From JAWPMT01 sp965215825 (lineage in GTDB: Bacteria; Bacteroidota; Bacteroidia; Cytophagales; Cyclobacteriaceae), in assembly GCA_965215825.1 (NCBI GenBank), contig CBDCEM010000002.1, forward strand, positions 620,001 through 684,000: 64,000 nt of DNA, read 5' to 3'. Positions 1 to 9,500 of this stretch are shown here, piece by piece. A program made the position numbers and the translations under genes. Under the pieces are notes generated by a model that was not told where the DNA came from, did not search any database, and worked only from the letters and a program-made list of their open reading frames with translations. The first letter of the stretch is position 1. Each line of letters begins with the position of its first letter.

Positions 1-1118
1 GTGTCCCCTTCTCTTGAGATCACAAAACTTTCTTCAATATTCAGCACATGGAATTCAAATTCATCCCGAGAATAACAATTGGGATCCCATAAGTCCAGGC
101 CGTCTCCTTCTGGTAATAGCGGATGTGGCTGGCAAACCCATTCTTCAGTCTGAATACCTTGATCAAGAAAATCCAGACGGCTCAGGCGTTTTTTCACTTC
201 AGTCACTCCTGCCACTTCAAAATAACCCAAAACAAGGTCAAGAGGATCATCAACATTTTTGATATTGATGGGCATGGTTCCAAGTTGTTCATCTGATAAT
301 GTTCCCTGAGACTCATTGGACTCTCGCAATTGTTTGAAATAGGTATAGGCCTCATTTGAAATCGTAAGTTGCCGAACTGCAATGATGTATTGATATGCTA
401 ACTCCCGGGCGTACTCACTTATGAATCGAACTCGAAATTGAAAAATCCTGTTCTCAGAAAGTCCTCTCGTTGTAGCTAATAAAGGGGAAATGGGGTACCC
501 AACCCGATAACACGTGCCTAACGGCTGTGGTCTCTCAAAGATTTGAAAACTTTCTCTTTCCCCTGTCCAGTCATATACCGATGGATAGGGAACTGGTACT
601 TGATAGCTTTCAACATAATCGTACCTAAAACTATGTGGGTCCGGTGCATCTGAATTTGAATCTACATAAACCTGAACTCCTGTGAAATCATTTCCAAGCA
701 GGTCCTTTACAGGAATATCCGTGTACTCCGCATAAACACTGTCGATGGGAACAGGATCCAGCATGAGCTCAGGATCTGAGAGAAACTCGGTTCCATTAGG
801 AAGCACGATGGACAACCGATAGGACTGTCCCGGGATACCCGCATAATCCGATCGCGTAATATAGTGCCCGGGTGATGTTTCCGTCAAGGGAACTCTATCC
901 CCTGATGGTTCAATAAAAGCGACCTGAGCATCCGTAGCAGCTAAATTGAGGTTGGTGTCTAGTGGAAACGTATAACTAAGATTTACCACATGTTCCCTGA
1001 CTTCATTGGTCAAGGACGCATCCACCACTAATTTACTTTCGAAATCGATGGAACGAAAATCAAAGGGTTCTATACACGCCAATAATAGCAACAACAGCAA
1101 AGGAAAAAGTTGCTTCAT
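1..1118 (-). CDS. DUF4249-like outer-membrane lipoprotein, partial (3' end outside window)
   Basis: Reading the minus strand from ATG at 1118 gives 372 codons without a stop to the window edge, so the C-terminus is missing. The first 15 residues are MKQLFPLLLLLLLAC, a lipoprotein signal peptide with an LLAC lipobox and Cys15 as the likely lipidated residue. The mature part starts with the pattern 'C-x-E-P-F', then a 'LVVDASLTNE' strand, as in the DUF4249 family of Bacteroidota. These proteins are usually found near TonB-dependent/SusCD-like receptors and are about 350-400 residues, so little is likely missing. Several Cys lie near the visible C-terminal end. The family function is unknown; a surface or periplasmic role next to a TonB receptor is inference. 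Any receptor partner would lie to the left of this window on the same strand. Confidence 0.75.
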   Translation of the reverse strand, partial: MKQLFPLLLLLLLACIEPFDFRSIDFESKLVVDASLTNEVREHVVNLSYTFPLDTNLNLAATDAQVAFIEPSGDRVPLTETSPGHYITRSDYAGIPGQSYRLSIVLPNGTEFLSDPELMLDPVPIDSVYAEYTDIPVKDLLGNDFTGVQVYVDSNSDAPDPHSFRYDYVESYQVPVPYPSVYDWTGERESFQIFERPQPLGTCYRVGYPISPLLATTRGLSENRIFQFRVRFISEYARELAYQYIIAVRQLTISNEAYTYFKQLRESNESQGTLSDEQLGTMPINIKNVDDPLDLVLGYFEVAGVTEVKKRLSRLDFLDQGIQTEEWVCQPHPLLPEGDGLDLWDPNCYSRDEFEFHVLNIEESFVISREGD

Positions 1119-1217
1119 TCTTCGGTAGGTAGGTGATTCTATCAAAGTAACATGCTCAAACATTCGATCCCTTATAAAATTATATTGGGATTGTGGAACC
1201 AATTCAATCCTCTCAGG

Positions 1218-1248
1218 TTTCGATCAATAGGCAAAATCACTAGTTTTG
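1218..1248 (+). promoter_or_regulatory. Bacteroidota-type promoter for asd
   Basis: TAGTTTTG at 1241-1248 matches the -7 consensus TAnnTTTG exactly. TTTC at 1218-1221 lies 19 bp upstream and differs by one base from the -33 TTTG. Transcription would begin near 1253, giving a leader of about 36 nt to the ATG at 1290. This supports the 1290 start and argues against an upstream in-frame ATG at 1152. Confidence 0.55.
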
Positions 1249-1289
1249 CTGTCACCCCGCAAATTTTAGAGCAAATTCTTACAAAAAAA

Positions 1290-2282
1290 ATGAAACTGGC
1301 TGTTGTTGGTGCAACCGGACTGGTAGGACAAGAGGTGCTACGAGTACTGGAAGAAAGAAATGTTGAATTTAGCGAATTGATCCCTGTTGCATCAGCGAGA
1401 TCAATCGGTAAAAAGGTCACTTGTAAACAGAAGGAGTGGACGGTGATCGGCATGGATGAGGCGATTTCTGTCAAACCGGACGTTGCCATCTTTTCTGCTG
1501 GTGGAGGTACTTCAAAAGAATGGGCTCCCAAATTCGAGGAGGCTGGAACCATCGTGATTGACAACTCTTCAGCCTGGAGAATGGATCCGGATAAGAAACT
1601 AGTTGTTCCTGAGATCAATGGGAAAGACCTGCGCATCGACGATCGGATCATCGCAAACCCTAATTGCTCTACTATACAAATGGTATTGGCACTAGCTCCG
1701 TTGCACGAACGATATGGCATCAAAAGAATTGTTGTTTCCACTTATCAATCAGTAACCGGAACCGGAAAAGATGCTGTGGAACAAATGAACAACGAGCGAA
1801 AAGGAGTGGACGGACCTAAAGTTTACCCTCATGCAATTGACCAAAACGCCTTACCCCACATCGATGTGTTCTTCGATAATGGCTACACGAAGGAAGAAAT
1901 GAAAATGGTCAATGAGACGAAAAAGATCTTAAATGACCAAAGTATCGAAGTAACAGCTACTTGTGTTCGAATACCCGCTGTTGGCGGACATGCCGAGTCC
2001 GTAAACATCGAGTTCCACGAAGAATACGACCTGAAGGAATTAACGGAGATCCTTGCCAATGCCGAGGGTGTAGTAGTTCAGGATGATCCTGCAAATAATA
2101 TATATCCAATGCCCATTACGGCTCATGGCAAAGATGATGTGTTTGTGGGTAGAATTCGTCGTGATGATACTCAGCCAAAGACAGTCAATCTATGGATTGT
2201 TGCTGACAATTTGAGGAAAGGTGCCGCAACTAATGCTGTGCAGATTGCAGAATACATGATGGCCAATAGTCTGGTGTATTAA
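1290..2282 (+). CDS. asd: Aspartate-semialdehyde dehydrogenase
   Basis: This enzyme reduces aspartyl phosphate to aspartate semialdehyde with NADPH. It is the branch point to lysine/diaminopimelate, threonine and methionine. The 330-residue product starts with the NADP-binding loop GATGLVGQEV (residues 7-16). It has the active-site motif NPNCSTIQ with nucleophile Cys126, the QSVTGTG loop (Gln153), and the catalytic region R-I-P-A-V-G-G-H with Arg227 and His234. Length and motif order are normal for the family. An in-frame ATG exists at 1152, but the added 46 residues have no family counterpart and a promoter sits at 1218-1248 inside that stretch, so ATG 1290 is preferred. A terminator follows directly, so the gene is probably monocistronic. 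Confidence 0.96.
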   Translation: MKLAVVGATGLVGQEVLRVLEERNVEFSELIPVASARSIGKKVTCKQKEWTVIGMDEAISVKPDVAIFSAGGGTSKEWAPKFEEAGTIVIDNSSAWRMDPDKKLVVPEINGKDLRIDDRIIANPNCSTIQMVLALAPLHERYGIKRIVVSTYQSVTGTGKDAVEQMNNERKGVDGPKVYPHAIDQNALPHIDVFFDNGYTKEEMKMVNETKKILNDQSIEVTATCVRIPAVGGHAESVNIEFHEEYDLKELTEILANAEGVVVQDDPANNIYPMPITAHGKDDVFVGRIRRDDTQPKTVNLWIVADNLRKGAATNAVQIAEYMMANSLVY

Positions 2283-2295
2283 AAACCTTTATAAT

Positions 2296-2328
2296 GGCAC
2301 AGAACAGTTCCGTTCTTGTGCCTTTTTT
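2296..2328 (+). terminator. Intrinsic terminator of asd
   Basis: GGCACAGAAC at 2296-2305 pairs with GTTCTTGTGCC at 2312-2322 (one bulged T), with a 6-nt loop, followed by T6 at 2323-2328. It begins 14 nt after the asd stop codon. Confidence 0.8.
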
Positions 2329-2469
2329 CCCTCCAACAAGAGTTTGACCTTTTAGCGTACTGAATGTTAATTAACTTTTCTACGCAGTTTTTGGTCGGTC
2401 CTTGCAGAAGAATTTACATAATCGGCGAAAGGGACACAAAAGAGTTTTAGAATGTTGGTGTTTTGGACC

Positions 2470-2477
2470 TAATTTTG
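2470..2477 (+). promoter_or_regulatory. -7 element TAATTTTG just before glyA
   Basis: TAATTTTG is an exact TAnnTTTG match ending 4 nt before the glyA ATG. TTTA at 2446-2449 lies 20 bp upstream in the -33 position (one mismatch). If functional, transcription would start at or next to the A of the ATG, giving a leaderless or nearly leaderless mRNA. Confidence 0.4.
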
Positions 2478-2481
2478 GCCC

Positions 2482-3756
2482 ATGCAGCGAGATCAACAAT
2501 TGTTCGATCTGATCGATCGCGAAAAGGATCGTCAGGTCAATGGTTTGGAGCTTATAGCTTCTGAAAACTTTGCTTCCCCTCAAGTGATGGAAGCAGCTGG
2601 TTCTGTACTTACCAATAAATACGCCGAAGGACTACCCGGAAAGCGCTATTATGGTGGATGTGAAGTGGTTGATGAAGCCGAGAACCTGGCTAAAGCACGA
2701 ATCAATGAGCTTTTTGGAGCTACATGGTCTAATGTACAGCCGCACTCTGGCGCTCAGGCCAACGCTGCTGTTATGCTTGCCATTCTGAAGCCAGGAGCCA
2801 AAATTCTGGGATTCGACCTTTCACATGGTGGTCATTTGACACATGGGTCTCCGGTTAACTTCTCCGGAAAACTCTATCAACCTTCTTTTTATGGCGTAGA
2901 AGAAGAGACAGGCCTCATCAATTATGACACAGTAGAAGCTACCGCTGCAAAAGAAAAACCAGAGTTGATCATTTGTGGTGCTTCGGCATACAGCCGAGAC
3001 TGGGACTATGAGAGATTGCGGGCAATTGCCGATGAAAATGGTGCTTTGTTGCTTGCCGATGTTTCCCATCCTGCCGGGCTGATTGCCCGAGGTTTACTCA
3101 ACGACCCTCTTGACCATTGCCATATCGTTACAACAACGACACATAAAACTCTGCGAGGGCCCAGAGGTGGGTTGATCATGATGCGCGAAGATTTTGAAAA
3201 CCCATTTGGTTTGACCACACCAAAAGGTAAGGTGAGAATGATGAGTAGTCTACTTGACTCAGGGGTATTCCCTGGCACGCAAGGAGGACCTCTGATGCAT
3301 ATAATCGCCGCCAAAGCCGTGGCATTCGGAGAAGCATTGAGTGATGAGTATATGTCCTACGTTCTACAGGTTAAGAAAAATGCAGAAGTGATGGCAAAAT
3401 CCTTTGTTGACAAAGGGTATAAAGTGATCTCTGAAGGTACGGACAATCACATGATGCTGATTGACCTTCGTTCGAAGGACGTGACCGGCAAAGAGGCAGA
3501 AGCAGCACTGGGTCAGGTAGACATCACTGTGAACAAGAACATGGTTCCTTTTGACGATAAGTCCCCATTTGTTACTTCCGGAATCCGAACAGGTACGTCA
3601 GCTATCACCTCTCGGGGATTGAAAGAGACGGACATGGAGAGAATCGTTGCGCACATAGATGATGCCTTGATGAATCGAGAAGATGAGGGCAAATTGAAGG
3701 CCATTCGGACAGATATCAATAACTGGATGAAAGACCGTCCTTTGTTCGTAAGCTAA
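2482..3756 (+). CDS. glyA: Serine hydroxymethyltransferase
   Basis: A PLP enzyme converting serine and tetrahydrofolate to glycine and methylene-tetrahydrofolate, the main one-carbon source. The 424 residues carry the N-terminal signature LELIASENF (residues 22-30), the YAEGLPGKRYYGG substrate loop (48-60), the DLSHGGHLTHG block (112-122) and the PLP lysine Lys222 in TTTTHKTLRGPRGG. Length is normal. ATG 2482 gives the N-terminus typical of Bacteroidota GlyA, and no SD is visible. It is the first gene of a tight unit: tatC begins 6 nt after its stop. An upstream TAnnTTTG element lies only 4 nt from the start, so the mRNA may be leaderless. Confidence 0.97.
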   Translation: MQRDQQLFDLIDREKDRQVNGLELIASENFASPQVMEAAGSVLTNKYAEGLPGKRYYGGCEVVDEAENLAKARINELFGATWSNVQPHSGAQANAAVMLAILKPGAKILGFDLSHGGHLTHGSPVNFSGKLYQPSFYGVEEETGLINYDTVEATAAKEKPELIICGASAYSRDWDYERLRAIADENGALLLADVSHPAGLIARGLLNDPLDHCHIVTTTTHKTLRGPRGGLIMMREDFENPFGLTTPKGKVRMMSSLLDSGVFPGTQGGPLMHIIAAKAVAFGEALSDEYMSYVLQVKKNAEVMAKSFVDKGYKVISEGTDNHMMLIDLRSKDVTGKEAEAALGQVDITVNKNMVPFDDKSPFVTSGIRTGTSAITSRGLKETDMERIVAHIDDALMNREDEGKLKAIRTDINNWMKDRPLFVS

Positions 3757-3762
3757 GTTTCA

Positions 3763-4629
3763 GTGGAAAGACGCCTGGCATCGGAAGATCAAAAACCTGC
3801 TCCGCTGGATCAGAAACCGGAGGAAAATGAGATGTCCTTTTTGGATCATCTTGAAGAACTTCGTTGGCACATCATCAGATCACTCATAGCGATCCTGGTT
3901 TTTGCCATCGCAGCGTTTGTTTCTAAGGATATTGTATTTGGATTGATCATACTTGGTCCCTCCAAAGCTGATTTCTGGACATTTCAGACGCTGTGTGAAC
4001 TTTCTTCGGCCATAGGTGTCGACTCTTTCTGTATCGATGAATTGCCCTTTATTATCCAAAGCAGGCAAATGACCGGGCAATTCATGATGCATATTACTTC
4101 CTCCTTTGTGGTGGGGTTGATACTGGCCTTCCCTTATGCATTCTGGGAAATTTGGCGCTTTGTGAAGCCTGGACTGTACCCGAGAGAGCGTCGTGCGGCA
4201 AGAGGAGCCACTTTCTATGTGAGCTTTTTATTTCTTCTGGGTGTCTTTTTCGGGTACTTCGTAATTGCACCGATATCTGTTTATTTTCTGACCAGCTATC
4301 AGATCGACCCTTCGATCCTGAATGAAATTGATATCATTTCATATGTAGGCCTGGTTACGACGCTCGTATTGGCGTGTGCATTGCTTTTCCAACTTCCTGT
4401 TTTAGTGTTTTTCTTAACTAAGGCAGGGTTGGTCACACCGGCACTAATGAAGCAATACCGCAAGCATGCCATTGTCGCTATCCTGATTCTGGGGGCAATT
4501 GTTACTCCTCCAGATGTTTTTAGTCAGGTACTGATCGCCATACCCCTTATTTTATTGTACCAGATCAGTATCCTGATTTCTAAAAGAGTTTTAAAACGTG
4601 AGTCCTCTGACGAACTTTCAACAACCTAA
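3763..4629 (+). CDS. tatC: Sec-independent protein translocase subunit TatC
   Basis: This is the integral receptor of the twin-arginine translocase in the inner membrane; it binds twin-Arg signal peptides of folded cargo. The 288 residues show the diagnostic N-terminal amphipathic motif MSFLDHLEELRWH (from residue 24), six hydrophobic segments and the 'FWEIWRFVKPGLYPRERR' cytoplasmic loop. An extra loop after the first membrane segment, with two Cys (about residues 73 and 86), is longer than in E. coli TatC. The GTG at 3763 follows glyA by 6 nt. A shorter start at ATG 3832, giving MSFLDHL, is possible, but Bacteroidota TatC often has a short acidic extension. No tatA/tatB is in the window. 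Confidence 0.95.
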   Translation: MERRLASEDQKPAPLDQKPEENEMSFLDHLEELRWHIIRSLIAILVFAIAAFVSKDIVFGLIILGPSKADFWTFQTLCELSSAIGVDSFCIDELPFIIQSRQMTGQFMMHITSSFVVGLILAFPYAFWEIWRFVKPGLYPRERRAARGATFYVSFLFLLGVFFGYFVIAPISVYFLTSYQIDPSILNEIDIISYVGLVTTLVLACALLFQLPVLVFFLTKAGLVTPALMKQYRKHAIVAILILGAIVTPPDVFSQVLIAIPLILLYQISILISKRVLKRESSDELSTT

Positions 4630-4640
4630 CCCATGCATCT

Positions 4641-5069
4641 ATGAAAATAGCCATTGGAGGCGATCACGCCGGATTTTACTACAAGGAAAAACTTGTCTCC
4701 TACTTGCGGGAACAGGGACATGAAGTAGAGGATTTTGGACCATTTAGTGCAGATTCAGCAGATTATCCTGATTTTGTACACCCAGCATGTACTTCTATAG
4801 AGGAAGGAAAAAATGAAATGGGTGTGCTGATCTGTGGTAGTGGACAAGGTGTTGCCATCACGGCTAACAAACATCAGGAAATACGCGCCGCGCTTGTTTG
4901 GGATAGGGATCTGGCTCGACTTAGCCGACAGCATAATAATGCGAACGTAGTTTGCTTACCTGCTAGGTTTGTAGGCTATGAATTAGCAGAGAGTATGGTT
5001 GAGGCGTTCTTAAACGAACCTTTCGAAGGCGGTCGACATGAACGCAGGGTAAACAAGATCAGCTGCTAG
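4641..5069 (+). CDS. rpiB: Ribose-5-phosphate isomerase B
   Basis: Interconverts ribose 5-phosphate and ribulose 5-phosphate in the non-oxidative pentose phosphate pathway (RpiB/LacA/LacB fold). The 142-residue protein begins MKIAIGGDHAG, with the phosphate-binding Asp8-His9. It holds the active-site GVLICGSGQG loop (catalytic Cys65) and the conserved His98-Asn99 before NVVCLPAR. All are normal for a soluble homodimer subunit. It starts 11 nt after tatC and is probably the last gene of glyA-tatC-rpiB. Its stop overlaps by 4 bp the stop of the convergent minus-strand gene. Confidence 0.95.
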   Translation: MKIAIGGDHAGFYYKEKLVSYLREQGHEVEDFGPFSADSADYPDFVHPACTSIEEGKNEMGVLICGSGQGVAITANKHQEIRAALVWDRDLARLSRQHNNANVVCLPARFVGYELAESMVEAFLNEPFEGGRHERRVNKISC

Positions 5070-6433
5070 TCACGTATCCTGAAATAACTCGACCCCCGAC
5101 GTTCGTACCTGGCTTCCAACTGAGGAAATCTGAAAAATAACTTACTAACCACTCCCTGGTCATCTATGATCACGTCTGGGTCAGACGCCATTAAGTTATC
5201 ATAAATTCTGGCAGCTGGCTGATAATAATCCAACTTCCCAAGCCATCGTGTACTTAGTTTTTGATCTAGAAACGGAGAGCCTATTTGATAAAACTGATAT
5301 TGCTCCATGCCTGATCCGAAATACAGTAGCTTCTCCTGTTTTAGCTCCTTTGGTTCAATTAACTTCTGATTAGACTGGTGAATAGAGAGGTATGGATAGA
5401 CCAATAGACCAATCACTAACAAATAGGGTACAGTAAACTGATAAAATGGCTTTCGCAACAGAAGCACATAATGTGAAAGGAAAAAACTCAGGGCTGGAAC
5501 AAATAAGATCAACTGTGAAGGTACGATCTCGACACTTACTAACATGGCGAGGATTCCTCCACCGATGGTGAGGATCATCACCTGCTGAATTTTCGTCTGG
5601 AAATTAGCATATTTACCCCTGGACAAGACCGACAAAATGGTCAGAAAAGAGAGCACTAGAAATATTGAAGCTGATATGAGCAAAGAAACGATCCCCACAT
5701 TGAAGCTATGTGTATCAAAAATTCCTCGAAGCAGGTAACTATCAACAAATGCCCAGTGTGCTCCGTGCCAGTAGAAATAACAAAAAGCAATGAGTACAGG
5801 CAACACGAGGCCATAGAAAAATAGCAACAACCTCCTGGCTGCAGGTGAAGAAAAAAGTAAAAGGGAACTCAGCAAAATCACGAAATAAACCACAGCAGGC
5901 AGATAAAACAGCATTGCTATGCCTAAATAAAGCCCTGCATAAAGAAATAACTCATCCTGCACTTCATTGTCTATCCGTCGAAAAATATTATTCATCGACA
6001 ATAAGATGAACGTAAGACTCATCAGCTGAGGTGAAAGAGCATAGGCATCAGGTATCGCTGAAGCTGCCAGTATATAGAAAAACGCCGGGAAGTAGTTGTT
6101 TTCTTTAAAAGCATTATTCCTCAGCAAAATAATGTTCAAAATTCCGGCCTGAATCATCACGATCAAAGTTCCCAGAACCTGATGACCCATCCATGACCTT
6201 CCAACGATCAGGTCCACAAGTTTGTAGGTATATGCTGCCAGTGGTCCGGTGTAGTCATACGTCTCACTGTACATGCGAAATCCCTGGCCTAGACGTTCAC
6301 CCAGAAGCAACCACTTAAACTGTGTTTCCAGCATCGGCAATTCGACAAACAGGCCAACTGTCCGAATTGCAAGGAGCAGCAAAAAAATGACTGCCAGTAG
6401 GTAAGGATCGTTTACTTTAAAGAACTTAAGCAA
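5066..6433 (-). CDS. Multi-pass membrane protein, GT-C glycosyltransferase-like
   Basis: The 455 residues contain about ten hydrophobic segments over residues 10-350, followed by a soluble C-terminal part of about 100 residues. After the first membrane segment lies a loop with 'SETYDYTGPLAAYTY', resembling the first periplasmic loop of GT-C/PMT-type enzymes, where acidic residues bind the lipid-linked donor. The C-terminal part (LLYFGSGMEQYQFYQIGSPF, then 'ASDPDVIIDD') resembles the C-terminal soluble part of such proteins. A function in surface glycan assembly is inference and no substrate can be named. It is convergent with rpiB (4-bp stop-to-stop overlap). It could also be an uncharacterised Cytophagales membrane family. 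Confidence 0.6.
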   Translation of the reverse strand: MLKFFKVNDPYLLAVIFLLLLAIRTVGLFVELPMLETQFKWLLLGERLGQGFRMYSETYDYTGPLAAYTYKLVDLIVGRSWMGHQVLGTLIVMIQAGILNIILLRNNAFKENNYFPAFFYILAASAIPDAYALSPQLMSLTFILLSMNNIFRRIDNEVQDELFLYAGLYLGIAMLFYLPAVVYFVILLSSLLLFSSPAARRLLLFFYGLVLPVLIAFCYFYWHGAHWAFVDSYLLRGIFDTHSFNVGIVSLLISASIFLVLSFLTILSVLSRGKYANFQTKIQQVMILTIGGGILAMLVSVEIVPSQLILFVPALSFFLSHYVLLLRKPFYQFTVPYLLVIGLLVYPYLSIHQSNQKLIEPKELKQEKLLYFGSGMEQYQFYQIGSPFLDQKLSTRWLGKLDYYQPAARIYDNLMASDPDVIIDDQGVVSKLFFRFPQLEARYERRGSSYFRIRD

Positions 6434-6533
6434 GCTGAATCAATTTCTAAATTCGAAATTAATCCAGCTTTTCATATTCCGTTCTATTCGTTAACTCTTT
6501 CTGTCAAGTTTGGGAGTGCGATCGTTGATGATT

Positions 6534-9500
6534 TTAATCTACTAGAAATTTCACGGTCTCCCAAGCCCCATTTCGCTCGGCATACTTCATCAACCAAATA
6601 CCTGGCTTGAGATATTCAATGTCCAGTGTATCCTCTTCGATATGCTCAGCGCCTATTACTTTTCCTTCTAGTGAGTAAATTTGAATTTGTCTTTTTCTAT
6701 GTGAAGGAAACTTTATGCGCACAGCCTTGTTGCCGAGATTCATAATTTTTACTGATGCCAGGTCTTCTATCACATCAAGTACGCTCTCGGCAATAAACTG
6801 TGAATCACTGAAATAACTTGAGCCCTGAAGTATCCCGTCACTAGGGGTTACTGCCAGTACCAGATAGGTAAGGCCATCCGATGCGGTTGGGCGATAGGTA
6901 AGGTCATTTGCACCATCAATCAATGAGAGGTTATCAAGTGTCTCGTCCGATGACTGGTACCATTGAAAGGTTGTTCCTTCTTCTTCATCTCCATCCAGAT
7001 CATAATACTCATAACTGCCCGTCAGTAATTGATCTACTCCCGGCTCACCAGAAATAGCCACTCTTTCAGCCGTTGGCTCATTGTCATTTTCTCCAATTAT
7101 ATTAATTGAAACTTGTAATAAAGCCGTATAGCTCAATTCATCTGACGCCTGAATTTCTAGTTCATAGACATTATCCTGGTCGTCATCCAAAGGGGTTTCA
7201 TAATCCGGAGATTCCAGAAACATGACCTGGCCGGTCGAAGCATCAATTTCAAAAAGTGCTACATCAGCACCTGCTGCTGTCAACGTGTAAGAAACTTCAC
7301 CATCATCAGTGGCAATGGCCTGATAGGCTACGCCAACTCTATTTTCCAAAAAATCAACATTGCCCACTGAAATGAAAACCGGACTCGCCTCATCTACATC
7401 AGTAACGTCAATTTCCACGGAAAGAGAGACCGAGTTGCCATCTCCATCTGTAGCAACAATTGATATCTGATAATTATTATTCTGATCACTATCATGAGGG
7501 TTTTCATAATCCGGCACTGTGATAAAACTGACTTCTCCCGAGGCACCATCGATAGTAAACTGGCCAATATCTGAACCTTCATTACCCAGGGCATAAGTGA
7601 TGGTTCCTTCACCTGTTGCAATTGCATTGTAGGCCACTGATTCGGTGTTTTCATTCACACTTATCTGCCCCGAAGAATTAAATTCCAAAGTTTCTACTTC
7701 ATTTTCAACGACAATACTGATGGCAATTGTAGAACTGTTTTCTACCTCATCTGTAGCAGTAACGGCGACCTCATAATTATTGTCGGAATCTGAATCTGAA
7801 GGTATTTCATAGTTAGGGCTGGTGATGAAGTATAGCTCACCTGTTGTCGCATTGATTGTAAATAGTGACTCATCAACGCCATCACCTGACAGACTGTAGG
7901 TAATTGTGTTTTCATCAGTAGCAACCGCCTGGTACACAACTCCTGACTCATTTTCGGTAAATATTATACTGGAAGAGGAGGTAAATTCAGGAGCCACTTC
8001 GTCCACATCCAACACTGTAATGTTGATCAGAACAGTAGCAGAGTTACTTTCATCATCTGTGACTGTAAGTCCCACTTCGTAGACATTATCTTCATTACTA
8101 TCCACGGGTACTTCAAAATCAGGACTTTCTATGAAGGACACCTCTCCGGTTGACTCATCTATCGAAAACAAGTCCGAATCTTCCCCCGAATCATTCAAGG
8201 CAAAGGCAACCTCACTATCATCTATAATCGACGGGAGATAGGCAATGCTTTGATTGTTTTCCTCAAAGGAAATTTCAAGCTCCGAGCTGACAATCGGGTC
8301 ATTCTCATCCACATCTTCCACAACAATGACGAGCGTTTGAGAAGTTAAATTCCCGCCATTGTCCCTCGCTTCAATTTCAATCACATAGCCATTGTCAGCA
8401 TCCGAATCTAACGGTGATTCGAAATCCGGCATAGTTAGAAAGCTAACTGTTCCGCTCTCGTCAATCTCAAACAGGTGATCATCCAGCCCGTTCTCAGAAA
8501 GGCTATAGGAAACACTATTTTCATCATTGGCTACCGCTGTGTAGCCCGTACTCAATTGGTTTTCTTCGCTAAAGACAAGGTTGCCACTTTCAAATACAGG
8601 TGCTTCCGTATCTCTGGTAGTGAAATTCCATGTTGTGGCATCATTAATCGTCACTATTTCATTTCCGAAGACATCCACATACGATCCTCCATCTATTTCA
8701 ATATGATATTCTGTGAAAGACTCCAGGCTGAAATTGGAGAACGAAATGTATTTACCCGAGGAGTAACTATTTCCTTCGCTCGTATTTAGTCTTGCAATTG
8801 TTTCGTCTGTAGCTGTCTTGATCAGGCGAATTTCACCTGCGCTTTCCACTACATCTTCATTGAAATTCAGGTAGAAAAACGAATTGTAAATGGAGATATT
8901 GGTTGCATCATCCGATGGGGAAGAACTCGAAACTTCCGGAGCATCCGATTCTTCTTCCTCAGTAGTAAATGACCAAGTGGATTCCTCCGAAATTCCCATA
9001 AAAGAATTGTCAAAAATATCAGAGAATACACTGCCGTCTATCTCAAGGTGGTATTGGGTAGATGGCTCCAGCAATTCTTGAGAGAAGTAAAAATCTATGT
9101 CTTCCGTATATTCTCCATTAAAACCAGGTGTAGCATATTTCACCACTTCCGAAGTGGCTGTCTTTACTAATCTCAGCACACCTCCTTCATATTTCACTGG
9201 TTCGCCAAATTCAACCGAAAACTGCCTTAAACTGATTGAAACATCGCTGCTATTATTTGCTGGAAATACTTCTTCCAATTCTGGAGCATCAGTTTCTGCC
9301 TCTCTAGTGGTAAACGACCAGGATATGTCATCAGCAATTCCTGCAAACTCATTGTCGAATACATCGACATAACTGCTGGCATCAATTTGAATGTGATACT
9401 GGGTATTGGGCCTTAATAAACTCTCCACAAAATTGAAATGGTGGTATTTACTATATCCGCTATTTCCAGGTATGGCTGTTTTCACTATTTCACCGGAGGC

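Noticed and set aside
1152..1289. N-terminal extension of asd from an upstream ATG
   Set aside because: The extra 46 residues have no counterpart in the family and the likely promoter lies inside this stretch; the GATGLVGQ motif needs the start at 1290.
1172..1741. 189-codon open frame on the minus strand inside asd
   Set aside because: It lies fully opposite a well-conserved enzyme gene and has no recognisable domain or initiation context.
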